Notes under the pieces: generated by a model
Told to the model about the DNA's origin: nothing
The model's input: only the letters and a program-made list of their open reading frames with translations
Databases searched by the model: none
DNA from: Nectonema munidae
Lineage: Eukaryota > Nematomorpha > Nectonematoida > Nectonematidae
Reading direction: 5' to 3'
NCBI GenBank assembly: GCA_030549495.1
Contig: JAUIRK010001047.1
Span: 992,001 to 1,056,000, forward strand
Length of the DNA: 64,000 nucleotides
Program-made: the position numbers and the translations under genes
Shown: in pieces, positions 53,673-64,000 of the stretch
Layout: each line of letters opens with the position of its first letter
How positions within the stretch are numbered: position 1 is the first letter of the stretch

Positions 53673-55094
53673 AACGAATTCATATTTCATTGATTATTAT
53701 GAGTTTCATGATTTATAATATAATATTTGCTCTGTTATATTATTTAAATAAATATGCTTTATTTTTAATCTCTAATCAAAACTTTTAAATGAGTTATTTT
53801 TTTTAAGCATAAAAATTTTATTTAGCAAGATAAACACTACAACAATAAGGAAAAAAGCATTTTTAACCCTATATATATGGCGAGCTATTTTGAAATTTCT
53901 CACCGAGAGAGAGAACGGTATTTTCAACCCCCTTTTCCTCATTTCCTTTTTTTTATTTAAAACTGTGATATTTTTGTAAAATGTGAATATAAACAAACAA
54001 TTGATTGCAAATGTGATCAATTTACTTGTTTTGCAACAAATTTAGTGCTACATAATGCAAAAATTACCTTTCGATCTCAGCTATCATTAAATTGTGATTT
54101 TTAGAATAAAAATTCAATAATCTTTTAAAAAGGTTTTCTATTATTGATGAGAGATTTTAATTAAAGGTATTTTAATTATTTTCATTTTGATTACTATTAA
54201 TAGTTGTTTTTTTACAAAAAAATATTCGTCAAATATTGTAACCGAAAGTGTTTATGCTTTTAATAAGTTTGAATCATAGAAAACTTTGCAAGTTATTATT
54301 TAAAACTTCTACTATGTTAGGAATATATCTTTACCAATTTATTTCGTATGTTCCATTTTTTAAACAAGTAAACTGGATAAACGACAGCAAAAAATGAACG
54401 TATGACTTTAAAAGAACAACTGTATTACGAACACATGACATTCACTATCATTTCTTTTTAAAATATAAAGATTTATTGAAAAAGTTGTTGATTAAAAATA
54501 TATATAGTATTTTTTCAGTTTACACTATTCATCTTCATCAACACTTGATATGATCATTCCAAAACAGGTAGGTTTTCATTAATTATTATCAAGCCTAAAA
54601 AATATACCTTGTTTAGGAACTCAACACCCAGTTTATTCAAATTGATATGATGAATTCTCTTTTTGCGTGAAAACAGACATTGCTAACTTAAAAAGAATTT
54701 AACCTCTACCAATTTATAACTAAAGATATGTTTAAGTATATTTGATCAGATATATTATAAATATCATTAAGACTTTCTCAAAATTTTTTTAGGAAATAGT
54801 ACATGAAACACTGTTTAACATGAAAGGGGAATCATAAATTTATGAGTTAATATATTATAAGTTCAGAAATGTGTTGGATATTTATAAATTTTACGTTAAC
54901 TTTACAATTTACATTATATGTAAAGTGTGTTATTTTTGCATTTGTATTTGTGTTGTGATGTTTATTTGTAGAATGAGACCAGTGCCTGAAGAAAGTTACA
55001 TTTAGGCAAGTCTGACGTTAATGTCTGCTCCAATGAAAGAAAGTGATGAGAAAAATTACAGCAACGCAAGCTATCAAAAAAGTTCCCGCTCAGT
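53673..55094. other. AT-rich intergenic DNA
   Basis: No gene seen. At 53862-53890 'ttaaccctatatatatggcg' looks like an isolated piggyBac-type end without a partner. Confidence 0.4.
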
Positions 55095-55220
55095 TACACA
55101 ATTCGCTATTTATTTCCATTAGTCTACATAACGCCATATGTAAGAATACATCATACATATGATTCAAGCTCCTGAGACACACAAAACATAATCCCATATA
55201 TAAAAAAATATCATACATGT
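55095..55220 (-). repeat. Fragment of the 37440 repeat family
   Basis: Inverse of 'ttgaatcatatgtatgatgt', 'attcttacatatggcgttat' and 'gcgaattgtgtaac'; matches units at 37440-37750. It abuts the BED-finger fragment, so it was probably inserted into that element. Confidence 0.6.
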
Positions 55221-55713
55221 TTTTTCGAATTTTTATGGCTTTCACAAAAATTTTTTTATCGAAATTGAGATTTATCTTGCATATTTTACAATACAAATCA
55301 CCATTAGGATCTATGGTAAATTCCTCGGGGTATTCATCAACAATAATTTTTACTTTGGCTTTAGAACTTTTAGAAACTTTAGGCATTTCATTCTTAAAAA
55401 AATTTATTAAATTCAAAAAAGAGTAAAAAACACTATTGATGTGGGTTTATACGGGAAAAATCTTAACAAAAACACTAAAATTAGTGGGAAACCATGCAGG
55501 AAAAGATTAAAATTGAAATTGAGAAAAAAAATTCAAAAATTATTTTATCGTGACGTGTGAAAAAAATATTTTAATTTTTTCTCTTTTTGAACTATATTTT
55601 GATTTTCATAAATTTTAGACTTTTTTTGACCAAAAATTTTTTTTTGACTTTATTGACCTAAAAAAAGTTTTGGATTAAAAAAAATTTTTTTAGTTTTTAT
55701 TGACTTTTAACTG
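55221..55713 (-). pseudogene. hAT 5' fragment with BED-type finger
   Basis: On the minus strand from 55386: MPKVSKSSKAKVKIIVDEYP, then EEFTIDPNGDLYCKICKINL, the opening of CGGBP1/BED-type hAT proteins. Coding similarity is lost where the 37440-family repeat begins. Upstream, the end 'attgacttttaactg' (55699-55713) reads CAGTTAAAAGTCAATAAA inverted, and 'ttgactttattgacct' occurs inside, as in the hAT at 29315-30470. Both therefore probably belong to one family. Confidence 0.6.
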
Positions 55714-55904
55714 CCCTAATCATTATTAAACATGTCAATTTACAGTTGCAGTTTTATTACCATACGATATGAAAATTTTCGATCGTAAATCCAACCGAAA
55801 CTTTTATATATAAGCTCATCTGGTAAATAGATATATCAGTTCCTCTCTCAAAGACTAAACTCTTATCTGCATCATGCCTAAATGATAAGCCTTCAGTGTG
55901 ACTA

Positions 55905-56850
55905 CAAGTTAGGTCTGATCGACCGAGTACGCAATGGTGAATCACAAGCCAAAATATCACACGAGACTGCTATCCCAGAATCCACTCTGCGGGGCTGGCT
56001 GAAAGACGGGACTTGTGCACGAGGTAGACCAGAGTGACGGACTGCGATGTAAGAGGACCAACAACGTAAGACAGCTGCTGATACTGAACTTGACAAATCC
56101 ATGTACAACTAGTTTGTCCAGGAAACCAGTTTTGTTACACCGCTACAAGGGCCCATTATTTGTGTGCAAGCACAAAAACTTAAATCTCTTCAGGGGGCTC
56201 AGACTTCAGGCAACTCTACCCCTTCAACCGACACTGCTGTCACCAGAGGTTGGCTTCAGCGATTTCAGAGACGTCACGGCATCATTCATACCAAGTTTTA
56301 TTGTAAATCTAAATCTGCAGACTTTGCCTCAGCCTCTGTCTTCTCATCCAACCTCAAAGCTTATATGACTCACAATAACCTGTGCGAGTTCAAGTGTCAA
56401 ACGTAGACGAAATGGCCCTGTTCTATCGTATACTGCCTGATTCTACAAACGCCCTCAAATCAGACAAAGAACGTTCTCGCTATAAGACCATCAAAGACAG
56501 ATGTACTTTTCTTCTCTGCTGCAATCAGACTGGTGACCACAAACTTAAGCCTCTCTGCATTGGTAAATTTGCCAAACCCTAATGTTTTCATCATGTCAAC
56601 ATGAACTATATGCCCATCCAATATAAGTCTTCCAAAAAAGCCTGGATGACTTCTGCAATCTTTAAGGACTGGTTCAAAAACAGCTTCGTTCCCACTAGTA
56701 AAGCCTACCTGCGCTCTAAATATCTTCGTGAACAAGCTGTCCTCTTGCTTGACAACTTCCCAGCCCACCCACCTGCTTCTTCACTCACGAGTCCGACGAT
56801 AACATTACTGTACTGTACCTCCCCAAAAATACCACCAGCCTTGTGATCAG
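55905..56850 (+). pseudogene. Jerky/Tigger transposase (CENP-B-type) relic
   Basis: About 55915-56010: LIDRVRNGESQAKISHETAI then PESTLRGWLKDG, the pipsqueak-type HTH. 56080-56290: VTPLQGPIICVQAQKLKSLQ and TAVTRGWLQRFQRRHGI, the CENP-B-type HTH. After a frameshift near 56385: VSNVDEMALFYRILPD (first catalytic Asp region), CTFLLCCNQTGDHKLKPLCI, NMNYMPIQYKSSKKAWMTSA and VLLLDNFPAHPP (second catalytic Asp). Stops at about 56033 and 56581 and the frameshift inactivate it. The residual match is strong, so the copy is not very old. Confidence 0.85.
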
Positions 56851-57539
56851 GGCATCATTTCAGCTTTTAAAAAGGCTATCGCAAACAATTTGTTCTTGAT
56901 CGTATGCATCACTGATTTTTTAGTAAAAAGTGAATTGTTGATGTGTACATAATTGTTGTAACTGCTTTTTTGTCTTTAATAAGATCACGATTGAACTTTA
57001 CAAATTGTTTAGCATTATGATTTTTAGAATCGCCATTCTTAGTCATCAATCCACGTTTTATGCTTGACCAAATCTTCGTGTTGAGTGCAAATTGTTTCCT
57101 GTGTAACAGTAAAAATGGAGGCAACAACAAAGACTCGCCTTCGTGATGTATCTGCTACTTCTTGAAATAAAGTAAGCATTTATTTTTATTACATCGCTGA
57201 TTTATGAGAGAACACAACAAACCAAAATACATATCAGGTTGGTGTCAGCAGGAAGAAAGGCGGCATCACAGATTCACAGTTGATTCCTTCGAAACCTGCT
57301 CATGGGACTACTATACTATAGTCTATACGTGTATAAACAGTCATGCTGTGTGATTCAGTTGAAGGGGGTGGGAATTATGGTGTTGTTTGCATTAGAAAAT
57401 TGAAACGCGGATGTATGCCGTGGACCCCAGTTATCGCGTTATAATGGTTATTTTCTGTACCCATTTTCAAGGATATTCTTTTCAATTCTGATGTTTATTT
57501 CGTTTGAATATAGCTACCCATATATCAAAATAGAATTTT
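56851..57539. other. Intergenic DNA
   Basis: No gene that I can support. The first part probably holds the decayed 3' end of the Jerky-type transposon. Confidence 0.4.
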
Positions 57540-57930
57540 TATGAACGATATTTAAAATTATTTGATCACATATATACCCGTTTTCAAGTATATGCAATAC
57601 CATTCTTATCTTTATTTGTGTTTGAAAATCGATAAAAAACTAATTAAAAGGGCCGATTTTTCATAAATTGACTAGTTTTGGAAATAAATAGATTTTTAGA
57701 AATATATTTCGATTTTCAATTATCTTGAATTCCAGGGTGATGTTTATTTCCTTTGAAAACCAATCAAAACCTGTCAAAAAGTTATTTAAAAATGGTGATT
57801 TCCCTCAAATTAACAAGTTTTGCAAATAAATAGATTTTTCACATATATTCCTATTTCCAAGAATGCTGAATTCAATGGTGATGTTTATGTTGTTTTAAAA
57901 TCAATCAAACCCTTTCAAAAGCTGCACTCA
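57540..57930. repeat. Tandem repeat, second array of the 19283 family
   Basis: 'tgaattccagggtgatgttt' and 'tgaattcaatggtgatgttt', each with 'aatcaatcaaa' or 'aaccaatcaaaacctgtcaa' and 'cacatatatt', repeat at about 130-145 bp. Same unit as at 19283-19740. Confidence 0.7.
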
Positions 57931-58129
57931 AATGTTATATTTTGTTTTTGTGTGTACCTAACCATAATGCCCAAACTAATCTTCTACACTAGCCGCTCAT
58001 GTGGTCGTTTAGATGTTCACTTTGTAAATTTTAATTTTCATTATTTTTCTTCTATAAAGAATTCATTTCCATCAATCATCCTACATTTCGAGGGAAGTGA
58101 GAAACAAACATTCTTCCACTGATCAAATG

Positions 58130-58186
58130 TTTCGAGCTAAGGGACAAACATGGAGCGAAGCGAGAAACGACTACTGGATCGACTAG
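58130..58186 (+). mobile_element. Helitron 3' end
   Basis: 'tggagcgaagcgagaaacga' then 'ctactggatcga' and CTAG (58183-58186) followed by T. It matches the 3' end at 37010-37048. The 5' end is not seen; the tandem repeat upstream may be part of the same element. Confidence 0.6.
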
Positions 58187-60330
58187 TAATACATTTGATC
58201 TCTGAAGAACTTCAAATCTTCTGAATTAATGAGAAATTGTTTATAAGAACAAATGTGGAGCTAAAATTCTTTTGGTGAGCAAATATTGGATACAAATTCT
58301 TGGGAACATTTTTAGAGTATAAATTTTTTAACAAAAATTTTAGATGGAATTATCTTTATGTAAAATTTATCAAAGAAAAACAATTCGCTTCGTTGGAACA
58401 TGGAGGTATGCAGGAATCCTATTTTTCGGCATTGCATCTGTTATAAAGGATCTTTGCAGAACAAGGAAAGTTAATAAGATGAGAGTTCTTATTCTAACCA
58501 TAGCACCCAAAAGATTCAATTACACTAGAATTCTTGACGTATTTTTGAAGTAGATGTAGTTGCGGGACATTGAAGTGCATGCATAGACAATTCCTCGAAA
58601 TATTTGTGCTGACGATATACACCAAACCAAAAGTTTACTGTATCTGTTGGGGAATTTCATTCTCCAACACTTTTTCTCCCTTCTGAACAGAGTAATTTTC
58701 ATGTACGGCTGTTGAATAAGACCACTATTTTCGACAGCCGTGAACATGATTGGTAACTCTAAGAATTCTCCTTTATTTCCTTGTCTTAAAATTTTGTTTG
58801 GACTGATTAGTGAACGATTTTTGAATGCATTTGTCACATTACACAATCTTGGTTCAATTTTAAACATACGACATCATTTTTTCACTATGAGTATTTTGCT
58901 TTGTTTATGCCTCAGCTGTTGATTCGTGTATTCAATCAGATAGCGAAAATTTTTAGTTGAAATATAGAATATAATCTACTTTACTCCCTTAAACTCCTCA
59001 TAACGATCAATGATGGATGACTGAAACAATTCATTCACTAATTCAAAAGCTTTAAACCATAGTATTAGCAAAGTGAAAACGATTTGTCATAAAGCTTTTC
59101 TTTTAACACTTAATTAGTGCAGTGGGATATTTTAATACCCCAGTAAACTCCAAATCATAATTAATCATAAAAATACTATTCCTTAAAATTCAATACTTTC
59201 AGTACCTTTCATCTTGATAATGTACTAAATCATAGTTTTACAAAAGTTAAAAAAACATGCACAATTTATCGGTTGCTCTGGAGGTTTAACGCCAGGCTTG
59301 GTTCGGAACTTAACTTCAACATTGAAAAACATGCTTCACCAGTAAAACTAAGAAAGTCTCACATACTTTTTATGAGATTCCAACAACGGAAAAATCCATC
59401 TATTATATTTTATATTTTAGTGACAAAGGTTTATTGAACAAAATAATAGTGCATAGAACCTTTCGGTTGTTGTTGTACTTGAATAAAAATCTTTTCGTGA
59501 AAACACTTTGAACAATAAATTGTCGTAAATAAACATTTTATACTATTATTTTTAAAAAATAAACAAAAAAGTATAAATAAATTTATTTATGACATTAATT
59601 TTGGTGGCCGTTTTACGCAAATACACGTGATTCTCATTTTTTTGCAATTAATGGCAATCTAATCTTTTTTTCTTCGAATTTCTATTTTTTGATGATCCAC
59701 AGCATTTCTCTATTTTTCAGAGCTATTCTAGGAATTGGAATGCAATTTTTCATTAGCACTGAGGATAATTTTTCAAAAAAGTCATATGATTAAAAAGAAG
59801 AATATAATTACTGATAAACAGGGTTTACAAATAAAAGTGGTATTCCAAAGGATAAGGACTAGAAGTGGGGATTGCGAATGATTGTGAATATAACTTGGAG
59901 ATTTAAAGTGCTTACAAAAAAAATGGGAATTGTGAGTGAATGTCCAAGATGTAAAAAAATGAGAAACGCTAGAGATCATGAAAAATAGTGTTCACAAACA
60001 AAAAAAAGGTTGCTACTGATTGCGTAAAAAAATCACAACATAAATTCGTTCATAAATTAGAATAAAGTTGGGTTGTAGTGAAGTTTTAATCAAATATTTT
60101 ATGATTTACCTCAGATATAATCTTAGTGGTTTTGGAGAAATTACAGCCCTAAAATTTCATATCGCGGAATATAATTAAGACAAAACTACTAAGCCTTTTT
60201 ATGCAAAAAGTTAAGATAATAAAGTTACTAAAGTCTGAAATTTTCCAGTTAGTTTATAAGTTTGTTAACAGATTTCTTGGAGCTATTATATATCGATGGT
60301 GGTGATGAAAATAACTAATCAAATATGAAT
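58187..60330. other. Long stretch without a supported gene
   Basis: AT-rich with scattered short open frames. The longest (58520-58867, minus strand, 115 residues) has no motif I recognise and could be a fragment of an unknown element. I see no repeats or terminal structures here. Confidence 0.4.
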
Positions 60331-60353
60331 CGACCATACACAAAAATATTATT

Positions 60354-61879
60354 TTGTTGCGCGACGACGATTTAGATGTGGATGACTCTACAGAATTTGC
60401 GAATATTCCAAGTAAAGACGAAAATATCGAAGAAAATTCAGTGATAAAAAATGCAGTTTTTGAAGAGGAATCAGAAGATTTCACTATTTTTTCTGAAAAA
60501 GAGAGTATCGAAGATTCATATTCTAAAGAGGAAAACAATGTATATGGAGTAAAGTGGGAAAGTAAATTGTAAGAAAATTTGGTGCGATTGAGACGAAACA
60601 TTGTTACACAAAAAGGAAGAACGCTGTCAAAAAGTATGGATGAAAAAGAGCTGTTTGGTTTGAACTTCTCTGAAGAAATTACAAGACATATCCTAAAATG
60701 CACAAATCGAAAACTTCTTTTGATAAGGACTTCAAATCCGTTAAAGTTTGCTTCTAAATTGTTATCATTTGGTTTTCTTATTCGAGCAGGTGCTGATCGT
60801 GACAATTTTTGTGATTTCAATGACTTTTACAAAGAAAAAGATAGTAAGAATTTTTATAGATCTTGCATGGCTTTTTCCCGCATGAAACTTCTTCTCAGAT
60901 CCCTGAGATTTGATAACGTTCTCACAAGGAAGCAAAGAAAAAAAGTGATAAACTTCCAACAATTCGAGAAATATGAAAATTGTTTTTACTGGCTCAAAAT
61001 CGCCACTATATTGCAGATGAATTTTTAACTATAGACGAACAATTAGTCGGCTATCGAGGAAGAATACCTGGCAAAACATATATGCCTTCCAAGCCTAAAA
61101 AGTATGGATTGAAGATATTCTGGATTTGTGAAGCAAACTCAAGTTATGCTCTCAATGGAATAATGTACTTGGGAAAGGAAAACGACGTAAGAACAATTAA
61201 TTTAGCAGAAAAAACTTGCTTGGAGTTAGTGAAACCTTTTGAAAAAACTTGCAGAAATATTACGCTTGATAATTTTTTTTACAAGCCATAATTTGGCCGT
61301 CAAACTTCTTGAAAAGAATCTTACTTTAGTCGGAACTATTCGTCAAAACAAGAAAGAACTTCCGTTATCTTTCAAAAACTCAAAAATCTTCTGATTTTGT
61401 CAATGAAAAGTTATACCTGATTTAATTAATTGATTGATTTGATCAGTTGAATACCTGATTTAATTAATTTTTATAATATGACAAAATGTGGTGTTGACCT
61501 GATGGATGAAAATATAGAAGAATATAGTTAGAAGAAAAACAATTCGCTGACCATTGATTATATTCTCAACATACTTGACGTGACATGTCTCAACTCATAC
61601 CTAATTGCAATCAATCAAGAAAACATTTTTTCCAAAATTTAGGAGAAAAACATTCTTTGGCATATATATGATAAAAAGATTAGAAAATGTTTATCTTTCC
61701 ACGAATTAAAACACGTGATTCATTTTTTCACATCAAGCACGCAAGCTCAAACTTCTGAATAAGTAAATAAAAATGAAACCCCAAGAAGATGTTTTATTTG
61801 TAAAAAATCTTCCAGAAAAAGGTGTTCCATTTGCTCAAAAGCTTGTTGTAAAGAACATTCTTGTGATAAAAAACTGTAA
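60354..61879 (+). pseudogene. piggyBac transposase (element D)
   Basis: An acidic N-terminus (60354-60570) is followed after a stop by MDEKELFGLNFSEEITRHIL and LSFGFLIRAGADRDNFCDFN, then SFSRMKLLLRSLRFDN-like sequence. In a second frame, 60985-61290 gives ADEFLTIDEQLVGYRGRIPG, KPKKYGLKIFWICEANSSYA and RNITLDNFF, the DDE core. Then come LLEKNLTLVGTIRQNKKELP, CGVDLMDE, LTIDYILNILDVTCLNSYLI, and the Cys-rich tail RRCFICKKSSRKRCSICSKA then CCKEHSCDKKL ending at 61879. Three or more breaks. The 'IRAGADRDNF' block is shared with element C, so C and D form one lineage distinct from A and B. Terminal repeats were not identified. Confidence 0.85.
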
Positions 61880-61954
61880 CTTGCAAGTATTGTGACAAAT
61901 GATTTCAATAAACCACTTCATGTTTTTAATACAACAAAGCTCGAAAACCTAACT

Positions 61955-62284
61955 GACAAAGATGGGCGGGAAAAAAAGAATTAATAATAATCGGAGAGCC
62001 TGTTCTCCATGTTTTGGTTACATAAAATGATATTTTACCAAAATTCTTCTGTCGCAGGTGGAACACATTTTAAATCCAATGGCTTCTTCGTGGAGATGAT
62101 CAACCAATGAATCAACGTCAATATAGAACGCGTTTCATGTCAGTTTCTAAGTAACCTTATGCATTGAAACATGAGGAAAATATTGTAAAAATTCTTCATA
62201 AAGCGAATCAAAATATTACAAGATTTCTTTCTTCATATCTCCACTATACTGTTCTAAATAATTGACTTCTCAATAAGTTCATTA
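61955..62284. repeat. Dispersed ~320 bp repeat, copy 2
   Basis: Same orientation as 200-524, from 'gacaaagatgggcggg' to 'aataagttcatta', with only a few substitutions and short indels. It begins about 75 bp after the piggyBac D stop codon and may lie within that element's 3' region or have been inserted there. Confidence 0.8.
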
Positions 62285-62804
62285 CTTCATATTTGTCATA
62301 TGAATGATGATGTATTTCTTTTTCATTGATGTAATATGGGTTTTATTCATACAAGCGGCTTGCAGGCCTTTTGAATTTTTCCCAACTATAAATATGAAAT
62401 GTCTTTTTCTTTTTAAATTTTTTATTTAATTCTTCTTTATATGTTTAGGCGTGCATTACAATTTTATTTTATCAATTAATAAATCTTATCTGAATTTTTT
62501 TTTATTTTTTAATAAATGTTATAATTTAATAGAGACTTTTAAAATGATGTTTAAAAGTTATTAATACAAAATATTTAAAAAATATATATACCTAAAATAT
62601 TTTCTTAGTATCGGAATCGGCATCGGAACAAAACTTTAGATCGGCAAATCATTACTTACTATATATATATTTATATAAATGCAAAAGTATTAATTCATTA
62701 ACTGTTAATTATCATCAGCAATTATATTATTAAATTTAGAATTTATACTTTGAATAAAAATATTTATATTTTTAATTATATAGCTTCTTATTTAATTAGC
62801 AGGG
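62285..62804. other. AT-rich spacer
   Basis: Nothing that I can support. 'atacaagcggcttg' (62349) recurs at 63125. Confidence 0.4.
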
Positions 62805-63030
62805 TAGAAAGATCTGTAGTGGTTATCAGATGCAAAAGGTACATTTGAGATATGCTAGTTGGATATTAGATTAAATGTTTTCTTATAGGTGATCATGAGA
62901 TCAATGTGTGATTATATGGATTTGAGGTCTGAAAATCTTTGAAATGTAGGAGATTTTGAGTTGTCGGCAAAACATAGGTTTTATGTGAATAGAAAAAAAT
63001 CCAGTAGTGTGATGGGAAAAGAAATATATG
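62805..63030 (-). pseudogene. Non-LTR endonuclease fragment (relative of 12430-14640)
   Basis: On the minus strand, NLCFADNSKSPTFQRFSDLK, SHIDLMIT and NLISN parallel NLYLADKSKNPTYQRSCNNE, SHIDLTIT and NLISN of the copy at 12800-12970. Several stops. It lies downstream, in element order, of the zinc-knuckle array that follows. Confidence 0.7.
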
Positions 63031-63198
63031 ATGGTGATATGGGGGAGTTTGTAATTTAATGCTTATGGTTTATTGATTGGGATAATAGTGTATTTTTCGG
63101 AAAAGGGAATATCGTATGGGTTAATACAAGCGGCTTGACAGTAGAAATTTTAACATTTGTATATTTGGATCGTATTATTATAAATTTTACTTTTAATT

Positions 63199-64000
63199 TG
63201 TAAATATAGACTGGGGATGAGTGGAATGGTGAGTTTTAGTTTTTTTGGCAGTTGAAACATGGAAGTTTGTACGAATAATTTTTAAATACACATTCGGTTA
63301 TAGAGTTGCTGTTATGACCACAGTAGTAACAATTTGATGATCTAGATTTGCAGTATGTGGAGCGATGTCCATGTTTTTATAATTGGAGCAATGTGAAAGG
63401 GTTCGTATGGAGATATTGTTGTAAGGATAGTATATTCTAAAAAAATTATCCTATGTGACTATCGATATACAATAAACCTGAGTAATTGGGAATTCTTCGT
63501 TCTACTATTTACTTCTGTTCTTCTGAGTACTAGATCCGTCGACTTAAATTGTTATAAATTCTACTTCTAAATTGTAAATATAGACTGGGCATGAGTGGGA
63601 TGGTGAGTTTTTGTTTTGTTGGCAGTTGAAACATGGAAGTTTGTACGAATAATTTTTAAATAGACATTCGGTTATAGAGTTACTGTTATGACCGCAGTAG
63701 TAACAATTTGACGATCTAGATTTGCAGTATGTGGAGCGATGTCCATGTTTTTACAATTGGAGCAATATGAAAGGGTGCGTATGGAGATTATTGTTGTAAG
63801 GATAGTATATTCTAAAAAAATTATCTTATGTGACTATCGATATACAATTAACCTGAGTAATCGGGAATTCTTCGTTCTGCTATTTAGTTCTGTTCTTCTT
63901 AGTATTAGATCCGTCGACTTAAATTGTTATAAATTCTACTTCTAATTTGTAAATATAGACTGGGCATGAGTGGGATGGTGAGTTTTAGTTTTGTTGGCAG
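63199..64000 (-). repeat. ~374 bp tandem array derived from retrotransposon ORF1 zinc knuckles
   Basis: 'gtaaatatagactggg' starts at 63200, 63574 and 63949, so units of 374 and 375 bp repeat more than twice and run off the window. The minus strand of each unit keeps KHGHRSTYCKSRSSNCYYCG, then HNSNSITECVFKNYSYKLPC, matching the knuckles of ORF1 at 13427-14503 (CDHCGNRGHSISECIFKN). The unit length is not a multiple of three and stops are present, so no repeated protein is made. Units differ by only a few bases. Confidence 0.8.

Noticed and set aside
55090-55416. A single 108-residue minus-strand protein
   Set aside because: Only the first half resembles a BED-finger hAT start; the second half is translated from the 37440-family repeat, so it is a chance fusion.
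58520-58867. Minus-strand frame of 115 residues as a gene
   Set aside because: No recognisable motif, AT-rich composition like the surroundings, and no splice or polyadenylation context.
60254-60820. Minus-strand open frame of 188 residues
   Set aside because: Antisense to piggyBac D. It is Ser/Phe-rich, as expected from the complement of an acidic Glu/Lys-rich frame.

Overview
This is a eukaryotic, AT-rich, intron-bearing animal window dominated by DNA transposons. GT..AG introns, AATAAA polyadenylation signals, tRNA-derived SINEs, and piggyBac, hAT, Tigger/Jerky, MULE and Helitron remnants all point to a metazoan. A small arthropod such as a copepod would fit, but that is inference; no marker in the window fixes the species. 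No bacterial gene organisation is present.

Only three host genes can be supported. (1) 1-7862 (+): the last five exons of a Ser/Thr/Gly-rich protein I cannot name, with hAT, Tigger and piggyBac remnants and a SINE in its introns. (2) 16802-18265 (+): an intact, intronless NMD3, the nuclear export adaptor of the large ribosomal subunit. (3) 34387-36159 (-): an intronless 590-residue type I membrane protein with EB-like cysteine-rich modules, which I cannot name.

Layout. 0-8 kb: 3' end of host gene 1. 8.3-9.7 kb: a 1.35 kb element with matching terminal inverted repeats. 10.4-12.1 kb: hAT relic. 12.4-14.6 kb: 5' part of a non-LTR retrotransposon (ORF1 intact, endonuclease broken, no reverse transcriptase). 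15.1-16.4 kb: piggyBac-type MITEs, one carrying a nested 1.02 kb hAT element. 16.8-18.6 kb: NMD3. 18.9-21.6 kb: three tandem-repeat families. 21.7-24.1 kb: hAT with perfect 8 bp target duplication. 24.6-27.2 kb: piggyBac. 28-30.5 kb: SINE, tandem repeats, hAT relic. 30.7-32.4 kb: MULE. 32.6-34.0 kb: satellite with a 490 bp higher-order period. 34.4-36.2 kb: EB-module membrane protein. 36.6-37.0 kb: non-autonomous Helitron. 37.9-40.5 kb: inverted copy of the 21.6-24.5 kb composite repeat carrying a different hAT at the same target site. 41.0-44.4 kb: piggyBac. 44.9-46.3 kb: broken DUF3987-like P-loop gene, the least expected item here. 47.3-49.8 kb: three-layer nest of transposons. 50.7-53.7 kb: MULE fragments and MITEs. 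55.1-56.9 kb: hAT BED-finger fragment and a Jerky/Tigger pseudogene. 57.5-58.2 kb: tandem repeat and Helitron 3' end. 60.3-61.9 kb: piggyBac. 62.0-62.3 kb: second copy of the 200-524 repeat. 62.8-64.0 kb: retrotransposon fragment whose zinc-knuckle region has become a ~374 bp tandem array.

The genes do not form a pathway. The window reads as a gene-poor region shaped by successive transposon insertions, several of which can be ordered from their target duplications.
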